Shown: positions 17,498 through 24,180 of the stretch, in pieces
Numbering within the stretch: the first letter of the stretch is position 1
How the letters are laid out: each line of letters opens with the position of its first letter
The notes under the pieces: generated by a model
Databases searched by the model: none
Seen by the model: the letters and a program-made list of their open reading frames with translations, nothing else
What the model was told of the DNA's origin: nothing
Assembly (NCBI GenBank): GCA_938003595.1
Contig: CALKYH010000277.1
Location: 1-36,863, forward strand
Length of the DNA: 36,863 nucleotides
Reading direction: 5' to 3'
Source: an uncultured bacterium
Lineage (GTDB): Bacteria; Planctomycetota; Phycisphaerae; Phycisphaerales; UBA1924
Made by a program: the position numbers and the translations under genes

Positions 17498-18441
17498 GCG
17501 GCGGCTCCCTTCGGGGCGCCGTCCTGCACGATGCGCTTGAGGATCCAGACGATGCCCATATAGGCGGCGAACGCCGGCAGGAGCCACAGCACGCCGATGA
17601 GCGTGTGGGCGTCGCCCGCGGCGAACCCCGGATTGACCAGGCTCACGATCGCCAGCGACACCACGCGCAGCACATTCGTCGCCAGCGCGACGGGGATCGC
17701 CATGAGGATGAGCGCCACCCGCTGCCACCAGCGCGGACAGGACAGGAACGCGACCGCGACGCCCAGCGCCAGGAACGCGATGACCATCCGCATGCCCGCG
17801 CACGCCTCGGCCACATTGAGCGGGATCGTCTTGCCGCCGCTGCGCATGGTCAGCGTGTTGCCCATGATGTCCGTGGACATGCCGAACATGTTCAGCGTCA
17901 GCCACGCGCCCTGGGTCGCCAGCTGCTGCAGCTGGAAGGTGATCATGCCCATGAGCTTGTCCGCGAGCGTCACGCCGAACGCCAGGTAGGCGATCGGGAA
18001 CGCGACGAGCCCGAAGATCGCCGGCCCCAGCAGCAGCAGCGCGAGCCCCGCGACGCACAGCGTCAGCGCGAAGCCCTGGAACATGTGCACGCCCGGCGCC
18101 GCCGACAGCGTGAACAGGCAGTAGATCGCGATGCCCAGCAGCAGCGGCAGGATGCCCGGCCAGAAGATCGTGGGCCGCAGCCGCGCGATCTCCTCACGGC
18201 GCAGCCAGATGATGTACCCGCTGATGAGCGGCACGAGGTACGCGTGGCCCCAGTCCGCGGCGTGCTCGCTGCTGTAGCGGTGCTGGCGGAGGATCCAGTC
18301 CCAGAACAGCGCGGTCAGGCCGCCCAGGAGCAGCGCCCCCATGAGCAGGTTGGTCGGCGCCAGCCACGCGCGCAGGATCGCCCGGGGGTCGCTCTGCGCC
18401 GCCCCGCCGCCCGTGCCGCTTGCTGTCGCCGCCATGCTCAC
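17494..18441 (-). CDS. xrt: Exosortase
   Basis: 315 aa with about eight membrane segments. Exosortases are integral-membrane cysteine transpeptidase-like enzymes that process proteins with PEP-CTERM-type C-terminal sorting signals. All three catalytic residues are visible: Cys214 in NVAEACAGMRM, Arg259 in ATNVLRVVSL and His279 in GDAHTLIGVLW. The N-terminal WGHAYLVPLIS motif (about 64-74) is also typical. The start is probably GTG 18441: an AGGAGG lies 11 bases upstream, and it overlaps the TGA of the small ORF ahead; ATG 18435 is an alternative. It is coupled to the EpsI gene. No obvious PEP-CTERM substrate is encoded in this window. Confidence 0.93.
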   Translation of the reverse strand: MSMAATASGTGGGAAQSDPRAILRAWLAPTNLLMGALLLGGLTALFWDWILRQHRYSSEHAADWGHAYLVPLISGYIIWLRREEIARLRPTIFWPGILPLLLGIAIYCLFTLSAAPGVHMFQGFALTLCVAGLALLLLGPAIFGLVAFPIAYLAFGVTLADKLMGMITFQLQQLATQGAWLTLNMFGMSTDIMGNTLTMRSGGKTIPLNVAEACAGMRMVIAFLALGVAVAFLSCPRWWQRVALILMAIPVALATNVLRVVSLAIVSLVNPGFAAGDAHTLIGVLWLLPAFAAYMGIVWILKRIVQDGAPKGAAA

Positions 18442-18656
18442 CGACGAACTCGCCTCCTGATCCTCGTTCCTTTCACCGTGTTCCTCACCGTCGACGCCCG
18501 CCCACCGGCGCAGTCACCGCCCCCGCCCGACGCGATCGTGTCCCACGCGGGCGAAGCGGGCCCCCGGCCCTGCTTACGAGCCATCTCCGGGGATGTTCGG
18601 CGTCCTGCCAGTTCCTTGGCCGCCCCGGCTCCGCCGGACGGCGCTTGATCCGCCAT
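18438..18656 (-). CDS. Possible 72-aa small protein in the EPS operon
   Basis: An ATG overlaps the stop of the export lipoprotein gene as TAATG, and its TGA overlaps the exosortase start as GTGA, so the frame fills the 214-bp gap exactly. The product is small, Gly/Arg/Ala-rich and hydrophilic, with an Arg-rich C-terminus (RIRRRVRR) and no recognisable domain. Against it: no Shine-Dalgarno, more A/T third positions than neighbours, and several AGG/CGA arginine codons. It could instead be a translated leader coupling ribosomes to the exosortase, or chance. Confidence 0.3.
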   Translation of the reverse strand: MADQAPSGGAGAAKELAGRRTSPEMARKQGRGPASPAWDTIASGGGGDCAGGRASTVRNTVKGTRIRRRVRR

Positions 18657-20224
18657 TACTGGCCGAACCGGTTGGTCGGCGGGGCGCCGAACACGTCGTT
18701 GCCGAAATTCCGGTCCAGCAGGAATCCGAAGCCATAGGTCATACGGAAGCCGTTCCGGATGATCGCCGCCGGCTGGGCCCAGAAATGGGTGCCGACATTG
18801 ACCTGGTCGTCCGGCTTCAGGAACACATCCGGTTGCGTGCCCTCGAAAATGGCCCGCAGGTTGAGCCGGATCGTGGCCTCGCGGTCGTCGCCGATGCGCC
18901 GGGTCAGGTCCACGCGCTCGGGGATGCCCACCGCGCTCAGACCGCCCGCCGAGGTGATCGCCTGCTTCAGCGTCAGGCGGCCGACCTGCGGCATCTGGTA
19001 CACGCCCGGCCGGGCGATGCCCGGGCCGCCCAGGTACACCAGGCCCAGGTCGGGGCCCGGGACGCTGATGACATCACCCGGACGGATGACGATGTTGTAC
19101 TGCGCGGCGCCCTTGAGCAGCGGGCCGGTGGGCACCTCGATGATGCGCTGCGTCACCAGGCGGGGACCGTCGTCCGTCGCGCCCGACTCGCTCGGGGCGG
19201 ACTTGCCCGTCTGCGTCACCTGCACCCAGCGCCCGTTGAGGTACATCCACGAGCCCTGGCCCGGCGTCTTCACCGGCTCGGTGCGCGACTGCTGCGACGA
19301 GCCGCTGGGCTCGATCAGGTCGATCGGGGGCTCCTCGACGGGCGGCTGTGCGCCGCTGTCCTGCGAGAACACGGCGAGCCCGACCGGCTCATCGCCGCCG
19401 AGCGCGCCCGGGGAGGGGCTGTCGCCCAGCTCCTTGAGAAGGTCCTCGAGGCTGCGGCCCTTCTCGCCGGAGGGCCTCTGATTGGGGCTGCCCGGGGTGA
19501 TGGCCGGGCGCTGCGCGCCGGCCTCTTCCGTGAGCGAGACCTGCCGGATGACCTGCACCTTGCGGATGGTCGGCGAGATGCCGCCCGCCTCGGTCAGGGC
19601 CTCGAGCAGTCGATAGTCGGGGGTGGGGATGAAGTACCGACCGACGCCGGCGATGGAGCCGAACACCGAGAAGGTCGCCTGGCGCTGGCCCGACATGGTG
19701 ACGGCCACCAGCGGGGGCTCGCGCATCAGGCCGGCCTGCACGATCTCCTGGCCGATCAGGCGCCGGATCTCCTCGGCGGTCAGGCCCTGCACGCGCAGGC
19801 GGCCCAGCTGCGGGAGGTCCACCATGCCCTGCGTGTCCACGACCCGGTCGTAGATCGCGGGCTGGCCCACGGCGATGAAGTCGTAGATCTCGATCCGCAT
19901 CTGATCGCCGGGGCCGACGATGTAGTCGGACACCAGCGGGATCAGGTCGTCGGGGGTGACCTGGGTGATCTCGATGAAGTCGCCCTCCTCACGCTCGATC
20001 ACATCGATGCGCTCGAGGATGGGGACCACCGTGGGCGTCTGCTCCCAGCGACCGACGACGCTGGGGTCCCACAGCCAGGAGTCGTTCTCGGCGCCGAGGC
20101 TGGAGCAACCAGCCGTCGACAGCGAGATCGCCGCGCACAGCGAGAGACCCGCCGCCGCGATCATCCGACCGCGTCCGACAACCCAACGCACTTGAGGGCG
20201 GCGCCGCCCGGCTCGCTGACTCAC
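18656..20224 (-). CDS. Polysaccharide export lipoprotein (Wza-like, SLBB domains)
   Basis: 522 aa from the chosen GTG at 20224, which has AAGGAG 6 bases upstream and yields a lipoprotein signal: Arg-rich n-region, hydrophobic core, lipobox STAGC with Cys40. An ATG at 20338 (AGGAG 4 bases upstream) would add 38 residues ahead of the signal. The polysaccharide biosynthesis/export domain begins YIVGPGDQMRIEIYDF (about 101-180), followed by an SLBB domain (about 181-220). Then comes an unusually long Pro/Ser/Gln-rich linker (about 225-355), a second PGDVI-type strand and a second SLBB unit (LGGPGIARPGVY, about 395-435). Wza-type proteins form the outer-membrane export channel for polysaccharides. 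First gene of the cluster. Confidence 0.92.
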   Translation of the reverse strand: MSQRAGRRRPQVRWVVGRGRMIAAAGLSLCAAISLSTAGCSSLGAENDSWLWDPSVVGRWEQTPTVVPILERIDVIEREEGDFIEITQVTPDDLIPLVSDYIVGPGDQMRIEIYDFIAVGQPAIYDRVVDTQGMVDLPQLGRLRVQGLTAEEIRRLIGQEIVQAGLMREPPLVAVTMSGQRQATFSVFGSIAGVGRYFIPTPDYRLLEALTEAGGISPTIRKVQVIRQVSLTEEAGAQRPAITPGSPNQRPSGEKGRSLEDLLKELGDSPSPGALGGDEPVGLAVFSQDSGAQPPVEEPPIDLIEPSGSSQQSRTEPVKTPGQGSWMYLNGRWVQVTQTGKSAPSESGATDDGPRLVTQRIIEVPTGPLLKGAAQYNIVIRPGDVISVPGPDLGLVYLGGPGIARPGVYQMPQVGRLTLKQAITSAGGLSAVGIPERVDLTRRIGDDREATIRLNLRAIFEGTQPDVFLKPDDQVNVGTHFWAQPAAIIRNGFRMTYGFGFLLDRNFGNDVFGAPPTNRFGQ

Positions 20225-20378
20225 TGCCTGCTCCTTCTCTGAAAGCAGATCCGCCTCGACGGGACCTTCTCCGTTCCCCTCGACCGAGGGGCTCCCGTTC
20301 CGGCGCGCTCCGGCGTCTCCACGCCGTTCTTTGTCCATCAGACTCCTGAACGCCCAGCGTAAACCCCGCTGGACGCAC

Positions 20379-20406
20379 AACCTAACACCCACGGACCGAC
20401 TGTCAA
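20379..20406 (-). promoter_or_regulatory. Sigma70-like promoter of the EPS/exosortase operon
   Basis: On the minus strand TTGACA (20401-20406) is separated by 16 bp from TAGGTT (20379-20384). Transcription would start near 20372, giving a leader of about 150 bases to the GTG at 20224. A second TACGCT-like -10 lies about 20 bases before the alternative ATG 20338. No other strong promoter was seen down to the transferase gene. Confidence 0.6.
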
Positions 20407-20586
20407 CGCGGCCGGGGGTCATCCATAGTCCCCAAACCGCCAATTCTTACATCGTCTGATCGACCGACGACCCTCCCTCCGTTGAACGGCCAAGGCCCCT
20501 TTTTGGGCAATCGACCCGCCGCCCCACCCGGCTCCATCCTCTACTACGCCCCGTCCGCGGGGGTTCGGGCTCTCGATCAGAAGGTC

Positions 20587-20592
20587 TACACT
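20587..20592 (+). promoter_or_regulatory. -10 element TACACT of lipA
   Basis: TACACT ends 9 bases before the ATG at 20602, with a weak TTCGGG 17 bp upstream of it. No Shine-Dalgarno is present, so a very short or absent leader is expected. Confidence 0.5.
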
Positions 20593-20601
20593 AGCCCCCG
20601 G

Positions 20602-21702
20602 ATGACGCCCACCACGCCCGCCAACCCGACGCCGAACGCCGCTCCACAGGATCCCGCGGCCCTGCAGCGGACGCTGGCGCGCCACCCCCGGCCCCTGGGC
20701 GGCGACCCGCTGAAGTCCGCCGGGAAGCCCCTGCTGTCGCTGACGGGGCTGGTCCTGAACAACGCCCCGACCGCCGGCGAGAGCCCCAACCGCCTGACCC
20801 CCAAGCGCAAGCCCGACTGGCTCCGCGCCAAGCTGCCCGGCGGGCCCGGCTACACCCGGTTGCGCAACATTATGTCGGAGCACAACTTGCACACTGTGTG
20901 CGAGGAGGCCGGCTGCCCCAACATGGGCGAGTGCTGGGCCAGGGGCGTCGCCACGATCATGATCCTGGGCGACACCTGCACCCGGTCCTGCGGCTTCTGC
21001 AATGTGAAGACGGGCCGCCCCGCCATCCTCGACACCGATGAGCCCCGCCGAGTGGCCGAGTCTCTGGCCCTGATGGGCCTGAAGCATGTGGTCATCACGA
21101 GCGTGAACCGGGATGAATTGAAGGATGGGGGCGCCGCGGTCTGGGCGGACACGATCCTGCGGTCCCGGGAGGCCTGCCCCGAGATGTCGATCGAGGTCCT
21201 GATCCCGGACTTGGAAGGCAACTGGGATGCCCTGCAGGTCGTGATCGACGCCCGGCCGGAGATCCTGAATCACAATCTCGAGACGGTGCCCCGCATGTAC
21301 CCGGCGGTGCGGCCGCAGGCGAAGTTCGACCGTTCGGTCGAGCTGCTCCGGCGCTGCAAGGACGCGGGGCTGGTGACCAAGACCGGGATCATGGTCGGCA
21401 TCGGCGAGCGCGACGACGAGGTGCTGGAGCTGATGGACGACCTGCGCGAGCGGGCCGACACCGACATCCTGACGATCGGCCAGTACCTGCAGCCGACGCG
21501 CAACCACCTGCCGATCGACCGCTGGGTGACGCCCGAGACCTTCGAACGCTACCGCGAGCAGGGTCTGGCGCGCGGGTTCAAGGTGGTCGAGAGCGGCCCG
21601 ATGGTGCGCTCCAGCTACCACGCCGACGAGCAGGCCGACCGCCTGACCGGCGCGGCGCGCGAGACGCACGAGGGGATGCAGCGGCTGCTGGGCAAGCGGT
21701 AG
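20602..21702 (+). CDS. lipA: Lipoyl synthase
   Basis: 366 aa. A radical-SAM enzyme that inserts two sulfurs into the octanoyl group carried by lipoyl-dependent enzymes. The auxiliary cluster motif is complete (CEEAGCPNMGEC, Cys100/105/111). So are the radical SAM motif CTRSCGFC (Cys126/130/133) and the conserved C-terminal RSSYHA, whose serine ligates the auxiliary cluster. An N-terminal extension of about 60 residues, Pro/Ala-rich, precedes the conserved region, making it longer than the ~320-aa enterobacterial enzyme. The start at 20602 was chosen from the adjacent -10 element; an upstream in-frame ATG would include the promoter. It is transcribed divergently from the EPS operon across about 200 bp. 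Confidence 0.96.
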   Translation: MTPTTPANPTPNAAPQDPAALQRTLARHPRPLGGDPLKSAGKPLLSLTGLVLNNAPTAGESPNRLTPKRKPDWLRAKLPGGPGYTRLRNIMSEHNLHTVCEEAGCPNMGECWARGVATIMILGDTCTRSCGFCNVKTGRPAILDTDEPRRVAESLALMGLKHVVITSVNRDELKDGGAAVWADTILRSREACPEMSIEVLIPDLEGNWDALQVVIDARPEILNHNLETVPRMYPAVRPQAKFDRSVELLRRCKDAGLVTKTGIMVGIGERDDEVLELMDDLRERADTDILTIGQYLQPTRNHLPIDRWVTPETFERYREQGLARGFKVVESGPMVRSSYHADEQADRLTGAARETHEGMQRLLGKR

Positions 21703-21719
21703 GCCGCGCACAGGGCCGC

Positions 21720-21725
21720 TACGCT
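21720..21725 (+). promoter_or_regulatory. -10 element TACGCT of the phosphatase gene
   Basis: TACGCT ends 7 bases before the ATG at 21733, and there is no ribosome-binding site. It lies in the 30-bp gap after lipA, so the phosphatase can be transcribed independently as a leaderless mRNA. Confidence 0.5.
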
Positions 21726-21732
21726 GGTCGCC

Positions 21733-22899
21733 ATGCCCGCGCCGCACCCGTCCCGCCGCGAGTTCTTCCGCGCCATTTCGTTGCGCGCGAAGCTGCTGCT
21801 CATGCTGGGCATCTTCACCACCTTCGCCGGGCTGGGCGGGGTGATGACCTTCACCGGATTCGTGCCGCTGCGCCCGCTGTGGCTCGCGGCGCTCATGCCG
21901 ATGCACAGCGGCGTGACGGCCGTGCTCTGGGCGCTGTCGTTCATGTGGAGCCGCCGGCTGATCCCGGTCGCGGTCGTCTTCTCGGCGGTCGTCTCCACCG
22001 GGATGATGTGGTTCGTGTTCTCGCGCGGCTATGTCGAGGCCGTCTCTCCCCGGAGCGGCGCGGCGCTGGTCGTCGTGATCGGCTCGTCGCTGCTGATCAT
22101 CGGCGGCTATGTGTGTTTCGTGGCGTTCGTGCAGAACGAGGTCACCCAGAAGATCCGCATGCGCGCGGAGCTGGACCTGGCCCAGCGCATCCATGAGTCA
22201 CTGGTGCCGCCGATCGATCTCGAGCTGCCCGGCGTGCGCGTGCACGCGCGGTCCTTCGCCAGCAGCGAGATGGGCGGCGACCTGATCGACGCCGTGCGCC
22301 GCGGCGACCGGCTGGACCTGATCCTGGCCGATGTGTCCGGGCACGGCGTGCGCGCGGGCGTGGTCATGGGGATGCTCAAGGCCGCGCTGCGGTCGGAGCT
22401 GCTCCGATCCGCGGACGCCGGAGATGATCTGGGGCGCACGCTCGGCGCCGTGAACGAGGTTCTGGGCTCGGTGGTGGCGCCCGGCATGTTCGCGACGCTC
22501 GCGGCGCTGCGGATCGAGGGCGCCTCCGCTCCCGGCGCAGGTCGTCGCGTCATCGGCGCGCTCGCCGGGCACCCGCCGATCCTGCACATCGACGGCGCGG
22601 GCGCCGTCCGGGAGCTGCCCAACGACCATCTGCCGCTGGCGCTGAGCGACGAGGAGCGGTACGCGTCCTTCGCGATCGACGGCGCCCCCGGCGACCTGCT
22701 CGTGCTGTACACGGACGGGCTGACCGAGGCCGCGGACGACTCGGGCGCCCAGTTCGGCCACCGTCGGCTGGGCGAGATCGCATCCTCCCGTCGCGCCGAG
22801 TCGCTCTCGGCGATCGCCGAGGCCCTGTTCGGCGCCGTGCGGGGCTTCTCGAAGGAGCAGCTGGACGACCAGACCCTGCTGCTCGTGCGCCTCCTCTAG
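21733..22899 (+). CDS. Membrane-anchored SpoIIE/PP2C-type serine phosphatase
   Basis: 388 aa. Four hydrophobic segments (about 20-42, 48-70, 77-97, 110-134) form a membrane domain. A short linker helix (AELDLAQRIHESLVPP, about 145-160) leads to a PPM/SpoIIE phosphatase domain. Metal-binding motifs are intact: SSEMGGDLID (Asp183), LADVSGHGVRAG (Asp200), YTDGLTEA near 336 and DDQTLLLV at the end. The family dephosphorylates anti-anti-sigma or other Ser/Thr phosphoproteins in response to a sensor; the membrane domain is the probable sensor. No STAS or kinase partner is nearby. The HD-GYP gene follows after 38 bp. Confidence 0.92.
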   Translation: MPAPHPSRREFFRAISLRAKLLLMLGIFTTFAGLGGVMTFTGFVPLRPLWLAALMPMHSGVTAVLWALSFMWSRRLIPVAVVFSAVVSTGMMWFVFSRGYVEAVSPRSGAALVVVIGSSLLIIGGYVCFVAFVQNEVTQKIRMRAELDLAQRIHESLVPPIDLELPGVRVHARSFASSEMGGDLIDAVRRGDRLDLILADVSGHGVRAGVVMGMLKAALRSELLRSADAGDDLGRTLGAVNEVLGSVVAPGMFATLAALRIEGASAPGAGRRVIGALAGHPPILHIDGAGAVRELPNDHLPLALSDEERYASFAIDGAPGDLLVLYTDGLTEAADDSGAQFGHRRLGEIASSRRAESLSAIAEALFGAVRGFSKEQLDDQTLLLVRLL

Positions 22900-22926
22900 C
22901 GGCCCGGGGCGCGGCCGGCCCGCTCC

Positions 22927-22932
22927 TATACT
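22927..22932 (+). promoter_or_regulatory. -10 element TATACT of the HD-GYP gene
   Basis: TATACT ends only 5 bases before the ATG at 22938. The transcription start would fall on the start codon, so this is the clearest leaderless candidate in the window. Confidence 0.55.
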
Positions 22933-22937
22933 GCGCC

Positions 22938-23705
22938 ATGCCCGACGACGGAACCTCGAGCCGCATCCGACAGATCGCCCGCGAGCACGGCCTGGGCGAG
23001 GCGCCGGTCCTCGGCACGCCCGTCGATTTCGCGCTCGCGCTGCCGTATGTCCGGGCCCTTGAACGCAAGGACGGCCTGACCGCGGCCCACACCTGGCGCG
23101 TCACGCTCTACGCGCGCCTGCTGTCGGAGGAGTTCGGGCTCACGCACGAGCAGGTCAACCGCATCGGCGTCGCGGCGTCGCTGCACGACATCGGCAAGCT
23201 GGACATCCCCGACGCGGTGCTCATGAAGCCGGGCAAGCTCACCGACGAGGAGTTCGCGATCATCAAGACGCACCCCGTGAAGGGGCACGAGCGCCTGCTG
23301 GCGCTGGGCGTGGACGATCAGATCGCGCTGAACCTGGTCCGCTGGCACCACGAGCGCATCGACGGCAAGGGCTACCCCGACGGCGTCGCGGGGGACAAGA
23401 TCCCCATCGGCGCCCGGTTCTTCTCGGTCATCGACACTTTCGACGCGCTCACCAGCATTCGGCCGTACCGCGCCGATGTCGGCGCGGGGGCGGGCGAGCG
23501 GGCGCTCGAGGAGCTGCACAAGGGCGTGGGCACGCGCTACGCCCCGGAGGCGGTCGAGGCGTTCTGCCGCCTGTTCCGGCGCGGCGACCTGAAGTGGATC
23601 ATGGACTACTTCAACGACGGGGGCGACGCCCCGGGGTTCGAGGCGCTGTCCTCGGCGCATCAGGTGCGTCCGGCGTCGGTCATCAGCCCGGGGGCGCCGC
23701 GATGA
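22938..23705 (+). CDS. HD-GYP domain protein (probable cyclic-di-GMP phosphodiesterase)
   Basis: 255 aa, no membrane or receiver domain, so probably a cytoplasmic stand-alone enzyme. HD-GYP motifs are complete: an upstream His in HTWRV (His51), HDIGKLDIP (His83-Asp84), KTHPVKGHERL (His112), HHERIDGKGYP (His137/138, GYP 145-147) and the downstream IDTFDALTSIRPYR (Asp169). The family hydrolyses c-di-GMP, or related cyclic dinucleotides, to mononucleotides. C-di-GMP commonly controls exopolysaccharide output, so a link to the neighbouring EPS cluster is plausible but inferred. Its stop overlaps the cupin start as ATGA. Confidence 0.92.
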   Translation: MPDDGTSSRIRQIAREHGLGEAPVLGTPVDFALALPYVRALERKDGLTAAHTWRVTLYARLLSEEFGLTHEQVNRIGVAASLHDIGKLDIPDAVLMKPGKLTDEEFAIIKTHPVKGHERLLALGVDDQIALNLVRWHHERIDGKGYPDGVAGDKIPIGARFFSVIDTFDALTSIRPYRADVGAGAGERALEELHKGVGTRYAPEAVEAFCRLFRRGDLKWIMDYFNDGGDAPGFEALSSAHQVRPASVISPGAPR

Positions 23706-24079
23706 GCGGAGCCATCCGCAAGGTCAACGTGGCGGAGGCGATGGCCTCGTTCGAGGAGCGCTGGGCGCCGCGCCTGGCGGGGTCGGTCAACGGCTGCGTC
23801 GTGAAGCTCGTGAAGATCGAGGGCGAATTCGTCTGGCACCACCACGAGCGCGAGGACGAGATGTTCCTGGTGGTCAAGGGCGCCTTCACCATGCGGCTGC
23901 GCCCGCCCCACACGGACATCGAGGTCCGCGAGGGCGAGTTCGTCGTCATCCCGCGCGGGGTGGAGCACTGCCCCAGCGCCGCGTCGGAGTGCCACATCCT
24001 CCTGTTCGAGCCGGGCGAGACGGTGAACACGGGGAATCTCCGGAACGATCGCACCCGCGCGCCCGAGGCGCTGCGGTAG
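23702..24079 (+). CDS. Small single-domain cupin
   Basis: 125 aa. Both cupin motifs are present: motif 1 around GEFVWHHHEREDEMFLVVKG (His46, His48, Glu52) and motif 2 GEFVVIPRGVEHCP (His89), a complete 3-His/1-Glu metal site. Such stand-alone cupins bind small ligands or act as isomerases/dioxygenases; no substrate can be inferred. The start is fixed by the 4-bp ATGA overlap with the HD-GYP stop, which indicates translational coupling. It contains one of the five ACGT sites found in the window (23727). Confidence 0.9.
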   Translation: MSGAIRKVNVAEAMASFEERWAPRLAGSVNGCVVKLVKIEGEFVWHHHEREDEMFLVVKGAFTMRLRPPHTDIEVREGEFVVIPRGVEHCPSAASECHILLFEPGETVNTGNLRNDRTRAPEALR

Positions 24080-24101
24080 TCGGCTCCCGGTCCGCAACCT
24101 C

Positions 24102-24129
24102 TTGACCCGCGGGCACATATCCGTACGCT
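24102..24129 (+). promoter_or_regulatory. Sigma70-like promoter of the OPT transporter
   Basis: TTGACC (24102-24107), a 16-bp spacer and TACGCT (24124-24129). The transcript would have a leader of about 45 bases with GAAGGA (24164-24169) ahead of ATG 24181, unlike the leaderless genes just upstream. Confidence 0.6.
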
Positions 24130-24180
24130 GGCGGCGCCATTGCGCCTCGCCGCCACGCCCACTGAAGGAAACCCCGGCCC

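Noticed and set aside
20487..20505. Terminator-like GCCC-CTTTTT-GGGC hairpin upstream of lipA
   Set aside because: The stem is only 4 bp, with no T tract after it on either strand and no gene ending there.
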